Assembly (NCBI GenBank): GCA_950097015.1
Contig: CATNEN010000002.1
Span: 7,765,501-7,829,500, forward strand
Origin: Macrostomum hystrix
Lineage: Eukaryota; Platyhelminthes; Macrostomidae
Reading direction: 5' to 3'
Length of the DNA stretch: 64,000 nt
Part shown: positions 24,370 to 35,559 of the stretch, piece after piece
How the letters are laid out: the number at the start of each line of letters is the position of its first letter
Numbering within the stretch: position 1 is the stretch's first letter
Position numbers and translations under genes: made by a program
Notes under the pieces: model-generated
Databases searched by the model: none
What the model was told of the DNA's origin: nothing
What the model saw: the letters and a program-made list of their open reading frames with translations, nothing else

Positions 24370-24592
24370 ACCAATGACTAGCCAGAATCGTACCAATGAC
24401 TAGCCAGAATCGTACCAATGACTAGCCAGAATCGTACCAATGACTAGCCAGAATCGTACCAATGACTAGCCAGAATCGTACCAATGACTAGCCAGAATCG
24501 TACCAATGACTAGCCAGAATCGTACCAATGACTAGCCAGAATCGTACCAATGACTAGCCAGAATCGTACCAATGACTAGCCAGAATCGTTAA
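24370..24592. repeat. 22-bp minisatellite, highly homogeneous
   Basis: Ten essentially identical copies of accaatgactagccagaatc plus gt. The near-perfect identity suggests recent expansion. Confidence 0.96.
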
Positions 24593-24599
24593 ACTATGC

Positions 24600-25030
24600 G
24601 AAATTTTCTGTCCTTTCAGCAAGTCCGTTTCATTTTACCCAGCAATACAATCGATAAATGTCCACGGACTGAATAGCCGTACGTGCGACCTAATTGGACT
24701 AGTAGAAATATTGATTCTGTTGCCTTACTTAACAAAATAAAAGTTAGTTTAACTACGAGCTATAAAAGCACAATATTTCGAGGCAATTGCGTGTTTTAGC
24801 GCCGTGAATGCAGCCAATGTGATACAAATTGCTGGCATGTGGGACGGTACTGGTCATGCCACACACAGGTGTGCAGGGTAAATTGTACACAAGAACTAGA
24901 GACACATTCTAGGCAGGTAGGTACAGAATTCTATAGAGATAAGTCGCGAGTGTGGACTATGGCCTCTACATTTTGATTTTTTAACTTGAAAAACAGAAAA
25001 AACGTATTGCTTTTTTTATTTACTTCGCAG
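24600..25030. promoter_or_regulatory. Upstream region of GH3 gene with an acceptor-like site
   Basis: No exon seen. A pyrimidine-rich run followed by cttcgcag ends at 25030, 15 bp before the GH3 start codon. This looks like a 3' splice site, which would mean either a 5' noncoding exon or a trans-splice acceptor. Inference only. Confidence 0.3.
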
Positions 25031-25045
25031 AAGTCATTGCCAAGA

Positions 25046-25082
25046 ATGACAAGTTTAAACACCCTACTGCGAACTCCATTGG

Positions 25083-25113
<31 letters not shown>

Positions 25114-28100
25114 AGAGCTTGCCGCCGGTCAAGTGAACCAGGATTTCCCGTTTCGCAATGTGAGCTTGTCATGGGCCGATCGAGCCGACGATCTTGTGGG
25201 CAGGTTGACTGCTCAGGTGAGATGTGGGCAGGTTGACTGCTCAGGTGAGATGTGGGCAGGTTGACTGCTCAGGTGAGATGTGGGCAGGTTGACTGCTCAG
25301 GTGAGATGTGGGCAGGTTGACTGCTCAGGTGAGATGACAACGACAAAAATTGATCTTTATTGGGAAGAAAGAATGGGAGAGATGAGGGGAGAATTGGAGA
25401 GAAGAGGAGGGGAGAATGGGAGAGATGAGGGGAGAATTGGAGAGAAGAGGAGGAGAGAATGGGAGAGATGAGGGGAGAATTGGAGAGAAGAGGAGGGGTG
25501 AATGGGAGAGATGAGGGGAGAATAGGAGTGAAGCGGAGGGGGAATGGGGAGAAGAGGGAGAGAAGAGGGAGAGAATGGGAGAGAACAGGGGGGGAGAATG
25601 GGAGAGAAGAGGAGGGGAGGATGGGAGAGAAGAGGAGGGGAGAATGGGAGAGAAGAGGAGGGGAGAATGGGAGAGAAGAGGAGGGGAGAATGGGAGAGAA
25701 GAGGAGGGGAGGATGGGAGAGAAGAGGAGGGGAGAATGGGAGAGAAGAGGAGGGGAGAATGTGAGAGAAGAGGAGGGGAGAATGGGATAGAAGAGAGGGG
25801 TTTGAGACAAATCAAAAGTGGGAGCAAATTGAAGCCACTAAAATCCTCATAAATATCCCCAAAGCCGTGAAACACCCGCCCGCAGGAGCTGGTGCAGCAG
25901 CTGGCCAAAGGCGGTGTCGGCCCATTCGGAGGCCCGGCGCCTGCCATCCCGCGGCTCGGGATCGGAGCCTACCAGTGGAACACGGAGTGCCTGCGCGGCG
26001 CTGTCAAATCCGGCCCGGCCACGTCGTTTCCGCAGGCGGTCGGCCTGGCGGCCACCTTCGACCCGGAGCTGCTGGGCCGCGTCGGGCGCGCCACCGGCTT
26101 CGAGGTCCGGGCCAAGCACAATGACTTCGTGGCCAGAGGCGACTTTGCCGATCACACCGGCCTGACCTGCTTTGCGCCAGTCATCAACATCCTGACGCAC
26201 CCGCTCTGGGGCCGCAACCAGGAGACTTACGGCGAGGACCCCTTCCTCAGCGGCATTTTGGGTGCCGCCTACGTGCGCGGCCTGCAGGTATGCGAGCTCT
26301 ACTTCTAAACTCAGAACCCTGCAGGGACTTCTAAACTCAGAACCCTGCAGGGACTTCTAAACTCAGAACCCTGCAGGGACTTCTAAACTCAGAACCCTGC
26401 AGGGACTTCTAAACTCAGAACCCTGCAGGGACTTCTAAACTCAGAACCCTGCAGGGACTTCTAAACTCAGAACCCTGCAGGGACTTCTAAACTCAGAATC
26501 TGGGATTTCTAACCTTTCCGAGTCTTATCGTACCATTCTACTACTCCATCCCAAATCCCACAAGGGCAACTCGACTGATCGTTACCTGCTGACGGGCGCG
26601 GGCTGCAAGCACTTCGCGGCCTACAACGGCCCTGACAGCTACCCGGAGTCCCGCTTCGGCTTCAACGCCGTCGTCTGCCAGCAGGACCTGGAGCAGACTT
26701 TCCTGCCGCAGTTTCGACGCTGCGTGGAGGCCGGCAGCGTCAGCGTGATGTGCAGCTACAACGCCATCAACGGTGTGCCTGCCTGCGCCAACGAGGAGCT
26801 GCTGCGCGGCGTCCTTCGCGACCGCTGGAACTTCACCGGCTACGTTGTCAGCGACGCCGGAGCCCTGGAGTTTGCCATCTTGTTCCACCGATACTTCACC
26901 GACAGACTGGTGGGCACCGCCTTCTCACCATTCTCATCTTCACACGGTTCTCATCCTTCTCAACGTTCTCATCCTTCTCAACATTCTCATCATTCTCACC
27001 ATTCTCATCCTTCTCAATATTCTCACCATTCTCACCATTCTCACCATTCTCACTATTCTCACCATTCTCACTATTCTCACCATTCTCACTATTCTCACCA
27101 TTCTCACTATTCTCACCATTCTCACTATTCTCACCATTCTCACTATTCTTACCATTCTCACTATTCTCACCATTCTCATCTCCACACGGTTCTCATCCTT
27201 CTCAACATTCCCACCATTCTCATCCTTGTCACCATTCTCAAGATTCTCACCATTCTCAACATTCTCACCATTCTCATCCTTCTCACCATTCTCATCCTTA
27301 TCACCATTCTCAACATTCTCACCATTCTCAACATTCTTACCATCCTCATCCTTCTCACCATCCTCATCCTTCTCATGGTTGTCGTCCTACTCACGATTCT
27401 CTCAAGTCGCACCCACCCCGACTCCACAGAGCTCAGCCATCGGCTCACTGAAGGCTGGCGTCAACCTGGAGCTCTCCGCCTGCCCCTACGAGTCCTGCGT
27501 GGTGTTTGAGCAGCTCTCAACAGCCCTGTCGGCCGGCAGCGTCTCGGAGGAGGAGCTGCGGGCCGCCGCATGGCCTCTGTTCCTCACCCGCCTGCGCTTG
27601 GGAGAATTCGACCCGCCGTCGTTAAATCCCTACTCGGGCCTGCTGCCCGCCCAGTTCGTCCAGTCGGCGAGCCACCAGGCGCTGAGCCTGACTGCCGCCG
27701 AGGCGTCACTCGTGCTGTTGAAGAATGCCGACGGATTCCTGCCGGCTGGCCTCACAAAGTCGGGACTTCGAATCGGCCTGGTCGGTCCGCTGTCCGACGA
27801 CATGTCACTGGTGTACGGCGATTATTCGCCGGATCGGATGCCGCAGTTTGAGCAGCCGCTGCTGCGGGCGCTAAGGGCCAGATTCGGCGCCGACAGGGTC
27901 AGGTGAGGATCGATGGAGCGAAATCCCAAACCCCCTACCTTAAGAGGGTGAGTGGCAGAGCTGTTAACACGTTTGCGATTGGCAGAGTGGCAGATCGTTA
28001 CTCTGCCTGACGATGATAAAGTGCCTGCGTACAGTATCTGAGTGCGTATGTGCTAACCCCTTTCCTCCGTCCCCCCTTCCGCAGCCACGCAACCTTCTGC

Positions 28101-29232
28101 ACAGACGGCGGCGTCTACTGCACTCGCCAAGACCCGTCTGCGCTGGCCAAGCTGATCTCCATCAGCGACGTCCTGCTCGCCGTTGTCGGCACCAGCGTCG
28201 ATATTGAGACGGAGGCTCTGGATCGGCGGCAGCTCGGCCTGCCCGATGGTCAGCGTGACCTCCTCCGCCTGCTGGCCGCCAGCGGACGGCCGGTCCTGGT
28301 GGCGGTGGTTTCGGGCGCGCCAGTCGGACTCGACGAGACCGTCGGCAACTCGAGCGTCCGAGCCGTGGTCTGGTGCGGCTACCCGGCGCAGAACTTCGGG
28401 CAGGTCAGATTTCGCGGAGGGCTGGTTCTGAAATTTCGGAATTCATTGAAGTATTTTGTCCAACCGTCCTGCCTCTGCGACATTCGCAGGCGCTCGTCAA
28501 CCTGCTGACCGGCCGATTCTCGCCGTCGGCCGCGCTGCCCTTCACCTGGCCGTCTGAGCTGGCTCAGCTGCCCAGCATCACCGACTACGACCTGGCGCGG
28601 GGCCGTCAAACCTACCGCTTCGCGGACCCCATCGGCGGGACGCCGCCGCCTCTTTACCGCTTCGGCCAGGTAAACACTCATGCTGAAGGGCTGCAGGCAA
28701 TGGCACATCATTTGGCGACACTTGACCCGCAGCCAGCGAGGAGCCGATTTTGCCCATTCCGCTGACTCCTGAGCACACACGCACACAGATACTGTACGCA
28801 GAAACTATGAAAATGCTAGTCTCAATTCTCGATTCTCAGGGCCTCTCTTACTGCCGCTTCGCCCTGAGCCGCCTGACTGCCCCGGACAGCCTCGTCCTCG
28901 GCCGGGACCTCCAGCTCAGCCTGCGAGTGGCCGCCAACGGCACCTCCAGCATCACCGACTGTCCGATCGTGCTCAAAGCCTACCTGACTCCGCCGGCTGG
29001 GGTGGGCCGAAATCCCAGCATCTGGCTGGCCAGCATCAGCAAGATCAGTCTGCCCAGCGACTCCGCCGCCACCGTGGGCATGACGATCCTGTCCAGAGAC
29101 ATGCAACTGTGGGACGGCAGCGCCGGCCTCATGCGACAGCTTCCGGGCACTTACGGACTGCTGGTGGGCGACTATTTCGACCAGCGGTGCACTGACTGTA
29201 GAGTGCGTGCGAATTTTACAGTTTTTGCGTGA
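25046..29232 (+). CDS. Secreted GH3 glycoside hydrolase, beta-xylosidase-like
   Basis: Seven exons: 25046-25216, 25886-26287, 26565-26909, 27430-27902, 28085-28403, 28490-28669 and 28840-29232. Phases (0,0,0,2,0,0) close to a 760-aa protein, the usual length for eukaryotic beta-xylosidases. The start ATG opens a signal peptide whose core is ten leucines from a CTG run. The N-terminal GH3 barrel shows G-I-G-A-Y-Q-W-N-T-E and N-x-x-x-H-P-L-W-G-R-N-Q-E-T-Y-G-E-D-P. It also has K-H-F-A-A-Y-N (about 206) and S-Y-N-A-I-N-G-V-P. The likely nucleophile is Asp288 in V-V-S-D-A-G-A. The C-terminal sandwich contains L-P-D-G-Q-R-D-L-L and ends with a fibronectin-III-like domain. GH3 enzymes remove terminal xylose or arabinose from glycans; the exact substrate is not readable. 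Four introns carry minisatellites and two carry SINE pieces. Confidence 0.88.
25190..25340. repeat. 28-bp minisatellite duplicating a splice donor
   Basis: Five copies of gtgggcaggttgactgctca plus ggtgagat. The first copy is the end of GH3 coding exon 1 with its 5' splice site. Every later copy therefore contains CAG/GTGAGAT, an excellent donor. Confidence 0.95.
25365..25805. repeat. Polypurine minisatellite, about 23 bp, in GH3 intron 1
   Basis: Repeats of gagaatgggagagaagagga plus ggg, with essentially no pyrimidines except single t. It lies between the duplicated donors and exon 2 of GH3. Confidence 0.95.
26301..26498. repeat. 26-bp minisatellite in GH3 intron 2
   Basis: Eight copies of acttctaaactcagaaccct plus gcaggg, almost identical, starting 13 bp after the donor at 26288. 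Confidence 0.95.
26925..27400. repeat. 9/18-bp minisatellite in GH3 intron 3
   Basis: Long array of cattctcac-type nonamers, often alternating as an 18-bp pair (attctcaccattctcact). It begins 15 bp after the donor at 26910. Because 9 is a multiple of 3, all three plus-strand frames stay open through it. Confidence 0.95.
27946..28054 (+). mobile_element. SINE copy B, internally deleted
   Basis: Plus-strand A-box-like TGGCAGAGCTGTTAACACG at 27953 is followed by a short insertion repeating ggcagagtggcag. It then joins directly to the distal body (cctgacgatgataaagtg, then cctgcgtacagtatctgagt) seen in copy A. The B-box part is missing. It lies in GH3 intron 4. Confidence 0.6.
28685..28807 (-). 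mobile_element. SINE copy C, 5'-truncated
   Basis: The minus strand matches the 3' half of copy A: TGCGTACAGTATCTGTGTGC, AGGAGTCAGCGGAATGGGCA, and an end at CAGCCCTTCAGCAT. No A or B box is present. It fills GH3 intron 6. Confidence 0.65.
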
Positions 29233-29240
29233 TTCCATCA

Positions 29241-29756
29241 TTTGCCTGTGAACTTTAGGAGCCTCATAACTGGTTCCAGGATGATAAGCTATAAGTACGG
29301 GCGAACTTTTATCATTTGTGGCATGATTCTCTCCATCATGAGTGCGAGCTTTACCGCGGTCGTGTGATTTGCTCCGTCATGAGTGCGTGCGAACTTTACC
29401 GCGGTCGCGTGATTCGCTCCGTCATGAGTGCGTGCGAACTTTACCGCGGTCGCGTGATTTGCTCCGTCATGAGTGCGTGCGAACTTTACCGCGGTCGCGT
29501 GATTTGCTCCGTCATGAGTGCGTGCGAACTTTACCGCGGTCGCGTGATTTGCTCCGTCATGAATGCGTGCGAACTTTACCGCGGTCGCGTGATTTTCTCC
29601 GTCATGAGTGCGTGCGAACTTTACCGCGGTCGCGTGATTTTCTCCGTCATGAGTGCGTGCGAACTTTACCGCGGTCGCGTGATTCGCTCCGTCATGAGTG
29701 CGTGCGAACTTTACCGCGGTCGCGTGATTTGCTCCGTCATGGGTGCGGGAAAACTG
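29241..29756. repeat. 45-bp minisatellite derived from GH3 3' coding end
   Basis: About ten copies of a unit beginning gagtgcgtgcgaactttacc and ending gtgatttgctccgtcat. The last GH3 codons and 3' UTR start (29195-29240) are a divergent monomer of the same unit. Copies at 29241-29350 are degenerate and later copies nearly identical. The 45-bp period leaves long open frames on both strands, which are artefacts. Confidence 0.93.
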
Positions 29757-30060
29757 TAGTGAAATTTTTTTCTTTGATTTTTTAAGCCTGCAAGCGCGTG
29801 AGTTCAAGGGTTGCTTAGAGGCGTTCAAACGCCTTTCCCTTTTGCTGGTTCGAGCTATGATCGCCAAGCCAGTTTTGTTTTTACATGTTTCGCTTCTCAT
29901 TTGTGTCGTATTCTGTGTTGCTTAAGTAGACTTTAATAAAAAAAATTCAATTTTTATCTAACATTTTAATCGAAAATTATTTTTATAATTACGATTATGA
30001 GTTGCTTTTCAGTATCTTAAACCCGGTCGGGACTTATAACCTTAGTTCCTATATACTCGT
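29757..30060. other. Intergenic, AT-rich
   Basis: Possible GH3 polyadenylation signal (aataaa) at about 29935. Nothing else recognised. Confidence 0.4.
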
Positions 30061-30061
30061 A

Positions 30062-30415
30062 GCTTCATGACCAAGTTCATGCTGAGAATCATGACCTAGT
30101 TCATGCTGAGAATCATGACCAAGTTCATGCTGAGAATCATGACCAAGTTCATGCTGAGAATCATGACCAAGTTCATGCTGAGAATCATGACCAAGTTCAT
30201 GCTGAGAATCATGACCAAGTTCATGCTGAGAATCATGACCAAGTTCATGCTGAGAATCATGACCAAGTTCATGCTGAGAATCATGACCAAGTTCATGCTG
30301 AGAATCATGACCAAGTTCATGCTCAGAATCATGACAAAGCTCATGCTGAGAATCATGACCAAGTTGATGCTGAGAATCGTTACAATGTTCATGCTTAGAT
30401 TCATGACCAAGTTCG
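30062..30415. repeat. 24-bp minisatellite
   Basis: About fourteen copies of gaatcatgaccaagttcatg plus ctga, homogeneous in the first two thirds and degenerate at the right end. Confidence 0.95.
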
Positions 30416-30770
30416 TCTGACATGCCAAGACATGCAAAACTGGTCATGTCTATATATAGGTGCGTAAATGAAGCAACGCTTTTATGGAACTTATCTTCAT
30501 ACGCATGCGTGTTGCGTGGGCAGCCGAAACTGCTTTTAAGTTTCACGGTTTAAATTAACTTAATGTAAAGCTTATAGCTTGTTGTATCGAAAATGTGGAC
30601 TGACAACAGCATGTGGTGGTTGCCAATAGTTGGCATGGACTAATAAATGTTTTGCGAACCCCTTCTGATGGTTGCAGCAAATTTTTCTGAACACAATTCC
30701 GTTGCCCCAGCATCAAGATATTTGCTAGAATCGCAGTGCTAGGTGTGTGACGTCATTCGCAGCTTTATAA
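30415..30770. other. Intergenic, nothing recognised
   Basis: Unremarkable sequence between two arrays. No exon, RNA gene or mobile-element end seen. Confidence 0.45.
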
Positions 30771-31995
30771 TCTCTGTACAGGAGATGGCATTTGGAGAAT
30801 CTCTCTGTACAGGAGATGGCATTTAGAGAATCTCTCTGTACAGAAGATGGGATTTGGAGAATTCTCTGTAGAGAAGATGGGATTTTAAGAATCTCTCTGT
30901 ACAGAAGATGGGATTTTAAGAATCTCTATGTACAGAAGATGGGATTTTAAGAATCTCTCTGTACAGAAGATGGGATTTTAAGAATCTCTCTGTACAGAAG
31001 ATGGGATTTGGAGAATTCTCTGTACAGAAGATGGGATTTTAAGAATCTCTCTGTACAGAAGATGGGATTTGGAGAATTCTCTGTACAGAAGATGGGATTT
31101 TAAGAATCTCTCTGTACAGAAGATGGGATTTTAAGAATCTCTCTGTACAGAAGATGGGATTTTAAGAATCTCTCTGTACAGAAGATGGGATTTTAAGAAT
31201 CTCTCTGTACAGAAGATGGGATTTGGAGAATTCTCTGTACAGAAGATGGGATTTTAAGAATCTCTCTGTACAGAAGATGGGATTTGGAGAATTCTCTGTA
31301 CAGAAGATGGGATTTTAAGAATCTCTCTGTACAGAAGATGGGATTTTAAGAATCTCTCTGTACAGAAGATGGGATTTTAAGAATCTCTCTGTACAGAAGA
31401 TGGGATTTTAAGAATCTCTCTGTACAGAAGATGGGATTTTAAGAATCTCTCTGTACAGAAGATGGGATTTTAAGAATCTCTCTGTACAGAAGATGGGATT
31501 TGGAGAATTCTCTGTACAGAAGATGGGATTTTAAGAATCTCTCTGTACAGAAGATGGGATTTGGAGAATTCTCTGTACAGAAGATGGGATTTTAAGAATC
31601 TCTCTGTACAGAAGATGGGATTTTAAGAATCTCTCTGTACAGAAGATGGGATTTTAAGAATCTCTATGTACAGAAGATGGGATTTTAAGAATCTCTCTGT
31701 ACAGAAGATGGGATTTTAAGAATCTCTCTGTACAGAAGATGGGATTTTAAGAATCTCTCTGTACAGAAGATGGGATTTTAAGAATCTCTCTGTACAGAAG
31801 ATGGGATTTTAAGAATCTCTCTGTACAGAAGATGGGATTTGGAGAATTCTCTGTACAGAAGATGGGATTTTAAGAATCTCTCTGTACAGAAGATGGGATT
31901 TTAAGAATCTCTCTGTACAGAAGATGGGATTTTAAGAATCTCTCTGTACAGAAGATGGGATTTTAAGATTCTCTCTGTACAGAAGATGGGATTTT
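30770..31995. repeat. 30/31-bp minisatellite, 1.2 kb
   Basis: About forty copies of ctgtacagaagatgggattt followed by taagaatctct (type A) or ggagaattct (type B). Types A and B are intermingled in a non-random pattern with several A-B-A-B runs. A few copies carry tatgtac instead of tctgtac. Confidence 0.95.
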
Positions 31996-32440
31996 TTATT
32001 TATCCATCTATGAGTTTTCATTTATTCCTATTCATGACAACTAGGCTTTGAGACGACACGCTGACTGTTAAAGACTTTAATTTGATGATAAAAATTACTG
32101 ATGAGTTATTTATCAAGTCGAGAACTGGTTAATATTATTTTCTGGCTATTTTTTTTTCAAGGATTTTAGTTCAGGTGTTAATGTTAATGAGACCAGTGAA
32201 TTCGAAGAATAATTTATGCAAGCAATAAAACAACTCAATGTCTTCAAATGCGTTCGATGGTCGTTGCGAAATTGCGCTTTAACTAAATGGAATTTCTGCA
32301 GGTAGGTTTAATCATCTGAGTGAATCGAAATTCCTGTGTGCATTAGCAGGTGCATGGTTGGGCAATTGAGGGCAACAACAAAATTTAATTCCGCTCGTTT
32401 TTGTCTGACACATGCGCGCAAACCGGGTGACGTAGAGGCA
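31995..32440. other. AT-rich spacer
   Basis: No exon or element recognised. Confidence 0.45.
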
Positions 32441-33440
32441 GAGATAGCTGTAAGGGAGGGTCAGACGACAGGTGAGGTAGGGTTGGAAAGGGAAAGGGAT
32501 GGAGACAGGTGAAGTTAAAGTAGAGACAGGTGACGGAGGGTCACAGAAACATAGAGTGGGAAAGAGACAGATAAGGGAGGGGTAAAAGACAGATGAGGGA
32601 GGGAGGGATAAGAGACAGATAAGGGAGGGAGGGGTAAGAGACAGATAAGGGAGGGAGGGGTAAGAGACAGATAAGGTAGGGAGGGGTAAGAGACAGATAA
32701 GGTAGGGTAGGGAGGGGTAAGAGACAGATAAGGGAGGGAGGGGTGTGAGAGACAGATGAGGGAGGGAGGGGTGTAAGAGACAGATGAGGGCGGGGTGTAA
32801 GAGACAGATGAGGGAGGGAGGGGTGTGAGAGACAGATAAGGGAGGGAGGGGTGTAAGAGACAGATAAGGGAGGGAGGGGTGTGAGAGACAGATAAGGGAG
32901 GGAGGGGTGTAAGAGACAGATGAGGGAGGGAGGGGTATGAGAGACAGATAAGGGAGGGAGGAGTGTAAGAGACAGATTAGGGAGGGAGGGGTGTAAGAGA
33001 CAGATAAGGGAGGGAGAGGTAAGAGACAGATGAGGGAGGCGGGGTGTACGAGACAGATAAAGGGAGGGGTGTAAGAGACAGATAAGGGAGGGAGGGGTGT
33101 AAGAGACAGATGAGGGCGGGGTGTAAGAGACAGATAAGGGAGGGGTTTAAGAGACAGATAAGGGAGGGAGGGGTAAGAGACAGATAAGGGAGGGAGGGGT
33201 GTAAGAGACAGATAAGGGAGGGAGGGGTGTAAGAGACAGATAAGGGAGGGAGTGGTGTGAGAGACAGATGAGGGAGGGAGGGGTGTGAGAGACAGATAAG
33301 GGAGGGGTGTGAGAGACAGATAAGGGAGGGGTAAGAGACAGATAAGGGAGGGAAGGGTGTAAGAAACAGATGAGGGCGGGTGTAAGAGTCAGATAAGGTA
33401 GAAGCAGAGACAGGTAAGGTAAGCATAGACAGGTGTGGGA
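32440..33440. repeat. Polypurine minisatellite, about 28 bp, 1 kb
   Basis: Repeats of agagacagataagggaggg plus aggggtgta with indels. The plus strand is mostly purine over a kilobase. Open minus-strand frames through it are artefacts. Confidence 0.94.
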
Positions 33441-34190
33441 GGGGCAGAGACAGGAAATTTAATGGGAATGAATGAGTAATAGAGTGTGAGATGAGCAATG
33501 GGAGATGGTTAATGCAAATACTGAATTAGTGAGCTTATTAGTGCAGACCACTTGAGTTAATGATCAGATAAGCTTGCATTCACACAGACAATGGCCGAAT
33601 GGTGAAGCGAAACAATTAAGACACTGATTTGCTTTTGACCTATTAATTAAGTAAGCAAGATTTTATTTTGTTGCATTGAGCCTAAACCACATTTTCCCAT
33701 ACTGTTTGCATGTACACATGAAAGTGGGCCTTGCAGTTTGCAGTTCGCAAACGATGCAGGGGCAGCTGACAGATTCCATGCAATGCCATCTAATGATGGC
33801 CAACAGACCCGCGCAATACCAACTGTTTTTTTGTAAGCAAGCTTATCAGAAGAATTGCAGTCACTTAACAATTTCCTCTTTTGCATGCTAATGCACCGAG
33901 TCTAGTTCTTCCTAGGGCTGCCTGCTTAACATAGAGAAATTCAATGTAAAGACGAGACAAAATAGCTTCTTAATCTAGATTTTAACCCAGTTGTTTGACT
34001 TGTGCACAGACTTTTTGCTTGCTTTGACTTGGCTATACAGTAATACACGCAGCAATTTTAGTTATTCAAGAATGAAGTTTCCAATTGTATTTGACTTAAA
34101 AAAATTTCCGACAATATCTTATCTAGAGATAAGCGAGAATGTACATCTCCGATTCTGATTTAGTCATGAGGTCCTTGGTCCTTGGTAAGC
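33440..34190. other. AT-rich intergenic stretch
   Basis: No supported exon. Short overlapping open frames at 33650-33890 on both strands lack any family pattern. Confidence 0.45.
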
Positions 34191-34380
34191 TAACGGACAG
34201 CTGTGGTGTGTGGCGCCCACCACCCCGGCCCCCACCCCCTAATTCACACGCCCGCTGCGCCCAAACCCACTCTCGCTAATAAAAACTGACGATCGCCTCC
34301 GATTGGACGGAAGTCGGGCCACCCACCGCCCCACATTTTGGCGCCCGAGCGAAATAGTCTCTCTCCTCGATTAAAGGGGT
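34190..34380. promoter_or_regulatory. GC-rich candidate promoter region
   Basis: A sudden GC-rich block with C-runs (caccccggcccccacccc), a CCAAT element in reverse (cgattggacg near 34301) and an E2F-like tttggcgcc near 34338. It is 2.2 kb upstream of the prominin-like coding exon. An apparent donor (aaaaggttagtg) follows at about 34828. It could be the promoter and 5' noncoding exon of that gene; inference only. Confidence 0.25.
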
Positions 34381-34863
34381 GGGCCAGCCACCCAACGCAA
34401 TGCACACTCACCTCTCAATTTCAATTCTTTATCACTCATTTCAACAAAAGGGGAGGGCGGGCTTGACTATATTGGAAGGCATATTGGAAGGCCTACTAAA
34501 GCTGTTGGAAATTTGGACTCCCTTTTTGAACATTTGCGCTCTGCCTTGCGCCACACTGTGACTCAGCTGTGTCCCTGTCATATATTGGGCTTGCCTTGTC
34601 TGCTATTTCTTTCCTTAAAAGTTAATTTTTTCCTATTCTAGCCCCTACGCTAGTATTAGGCTCTTCAACTGTTTTAAAGCCGTTGTGCGAAACAGATACG
34701 AGGAAAGAAAAAACTTTCTGTTGCGTTCAGTTGTCGGTGCGTCAACGTCAGCAGTCAGTCGGTGCGACAGTCAAGCTTAAATTCTACAATTGTTATTGCC
34801 GCGATTGCCCTGACAGAGGAATAAAAGGTTAGTGTGCTGATATATGCTCTATTAACGTGCAAG

Positions 34864-34945
34864 TACGAGGGGTGTTTCAAAAGTAACGAGAATTTAGTCA
34901 TAACTTTTTAATGGATAAACTTTTAAATTTGAAACACCCCTCGTA
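34864..34945. mobile_element. 82-bp mariner-type MITE
   Basis: Perfect 16-bp terminal inverted repeats CGAGGGGTGTTTCAAA at both ends, flanked by TA on each side, the Tc1/mariner target-site signature. The interior is only about 46 bp of AT-rich sequence with no coding capacity. Confidence 0.8.
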
Positions 34946-34994
34946 TTTTGTATTAGAACCATGAAGCGCCCTGTCTTTAAACCGATTTAATTTG

Positions 34995-35545
34995 GCAGTA
35001 TGTATCCCTGTCCTTAATACATAGAAGTGGCAGTGTCCGTGTATTTGACCCATAGAAGGTCCTTAACTCATAGAAGTGGCAGTATCCCTGTCCTTAACTC
35101 ATAGAAGTGGCAGTATCCCTGTCCTTAACTCATAGAAGTGGCTGTGTCCCTGTCCTTAACTCATAGAAGTGGCAGTATCCCTGTCCTTAACTCATAGAAG
35201 TGGCTGTGTCCGTGTATTTGACCCATAGAAGTGGCAGTATCGCTGTCCTTAACGCATAGAAGTGGCAGTGTCCGTGTATTTGACCCATAGAAGTGGCAGT
35301 ATCGCTGTCCTTAACGCATAGAAGTGGCAGTGTCCCTGTATTTGACCCATAGAAGTGGCAGTATCCTTAACTCATAGAAGTGTCACTGTCTTTGGCCCAT
35401 AGAAGTGTCACTGTCTTTGGCCCATAGAAGTGTCACTGTATTTGGCCCATAGAAGTGTCACTGTCTTTGGCCCATGTAGAAGTGGCGGTGTCCCTGTCCT
35501 TATCCCATAGAAGTGGCAGAATCTTTAATCCATTGAGCGTGACCC
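34995..35545. repeat. Degenerate minisatellite around catagaagtggcag
   Basis: Units of about 24-31 bp built from catagaagtggcagtatccc followed by tgtccttaact or tgtatttgacc. A 21-bp subfamily (tgtcactgtctttggcccat) appears near 35390-35470. Confidence 0.9.
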
Positions 35546-35559
35546 CATCATTAACCCTA

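Noticed and set aside
26773-27906. A single 377-codon plus frame through the GH3 region
   Set aside because: It includes intron 3, made of a 9-bp repeat. True exons 3 and 4 join by GT-AG at 26909/27430 in phase 0, skipping the repeat.
29289-29900. 203-codon minus frame and two 147-codon plus frames
   Set aside because: Artefacts of a 45-bp array whose period is a multiple of three.
34140-34380. Possible rRNA or tRNA gene in the GC-rich block
   Set aside because: No cloverleaf, no conserved rRNA segments; a promoter-like composition is the simpler reading.
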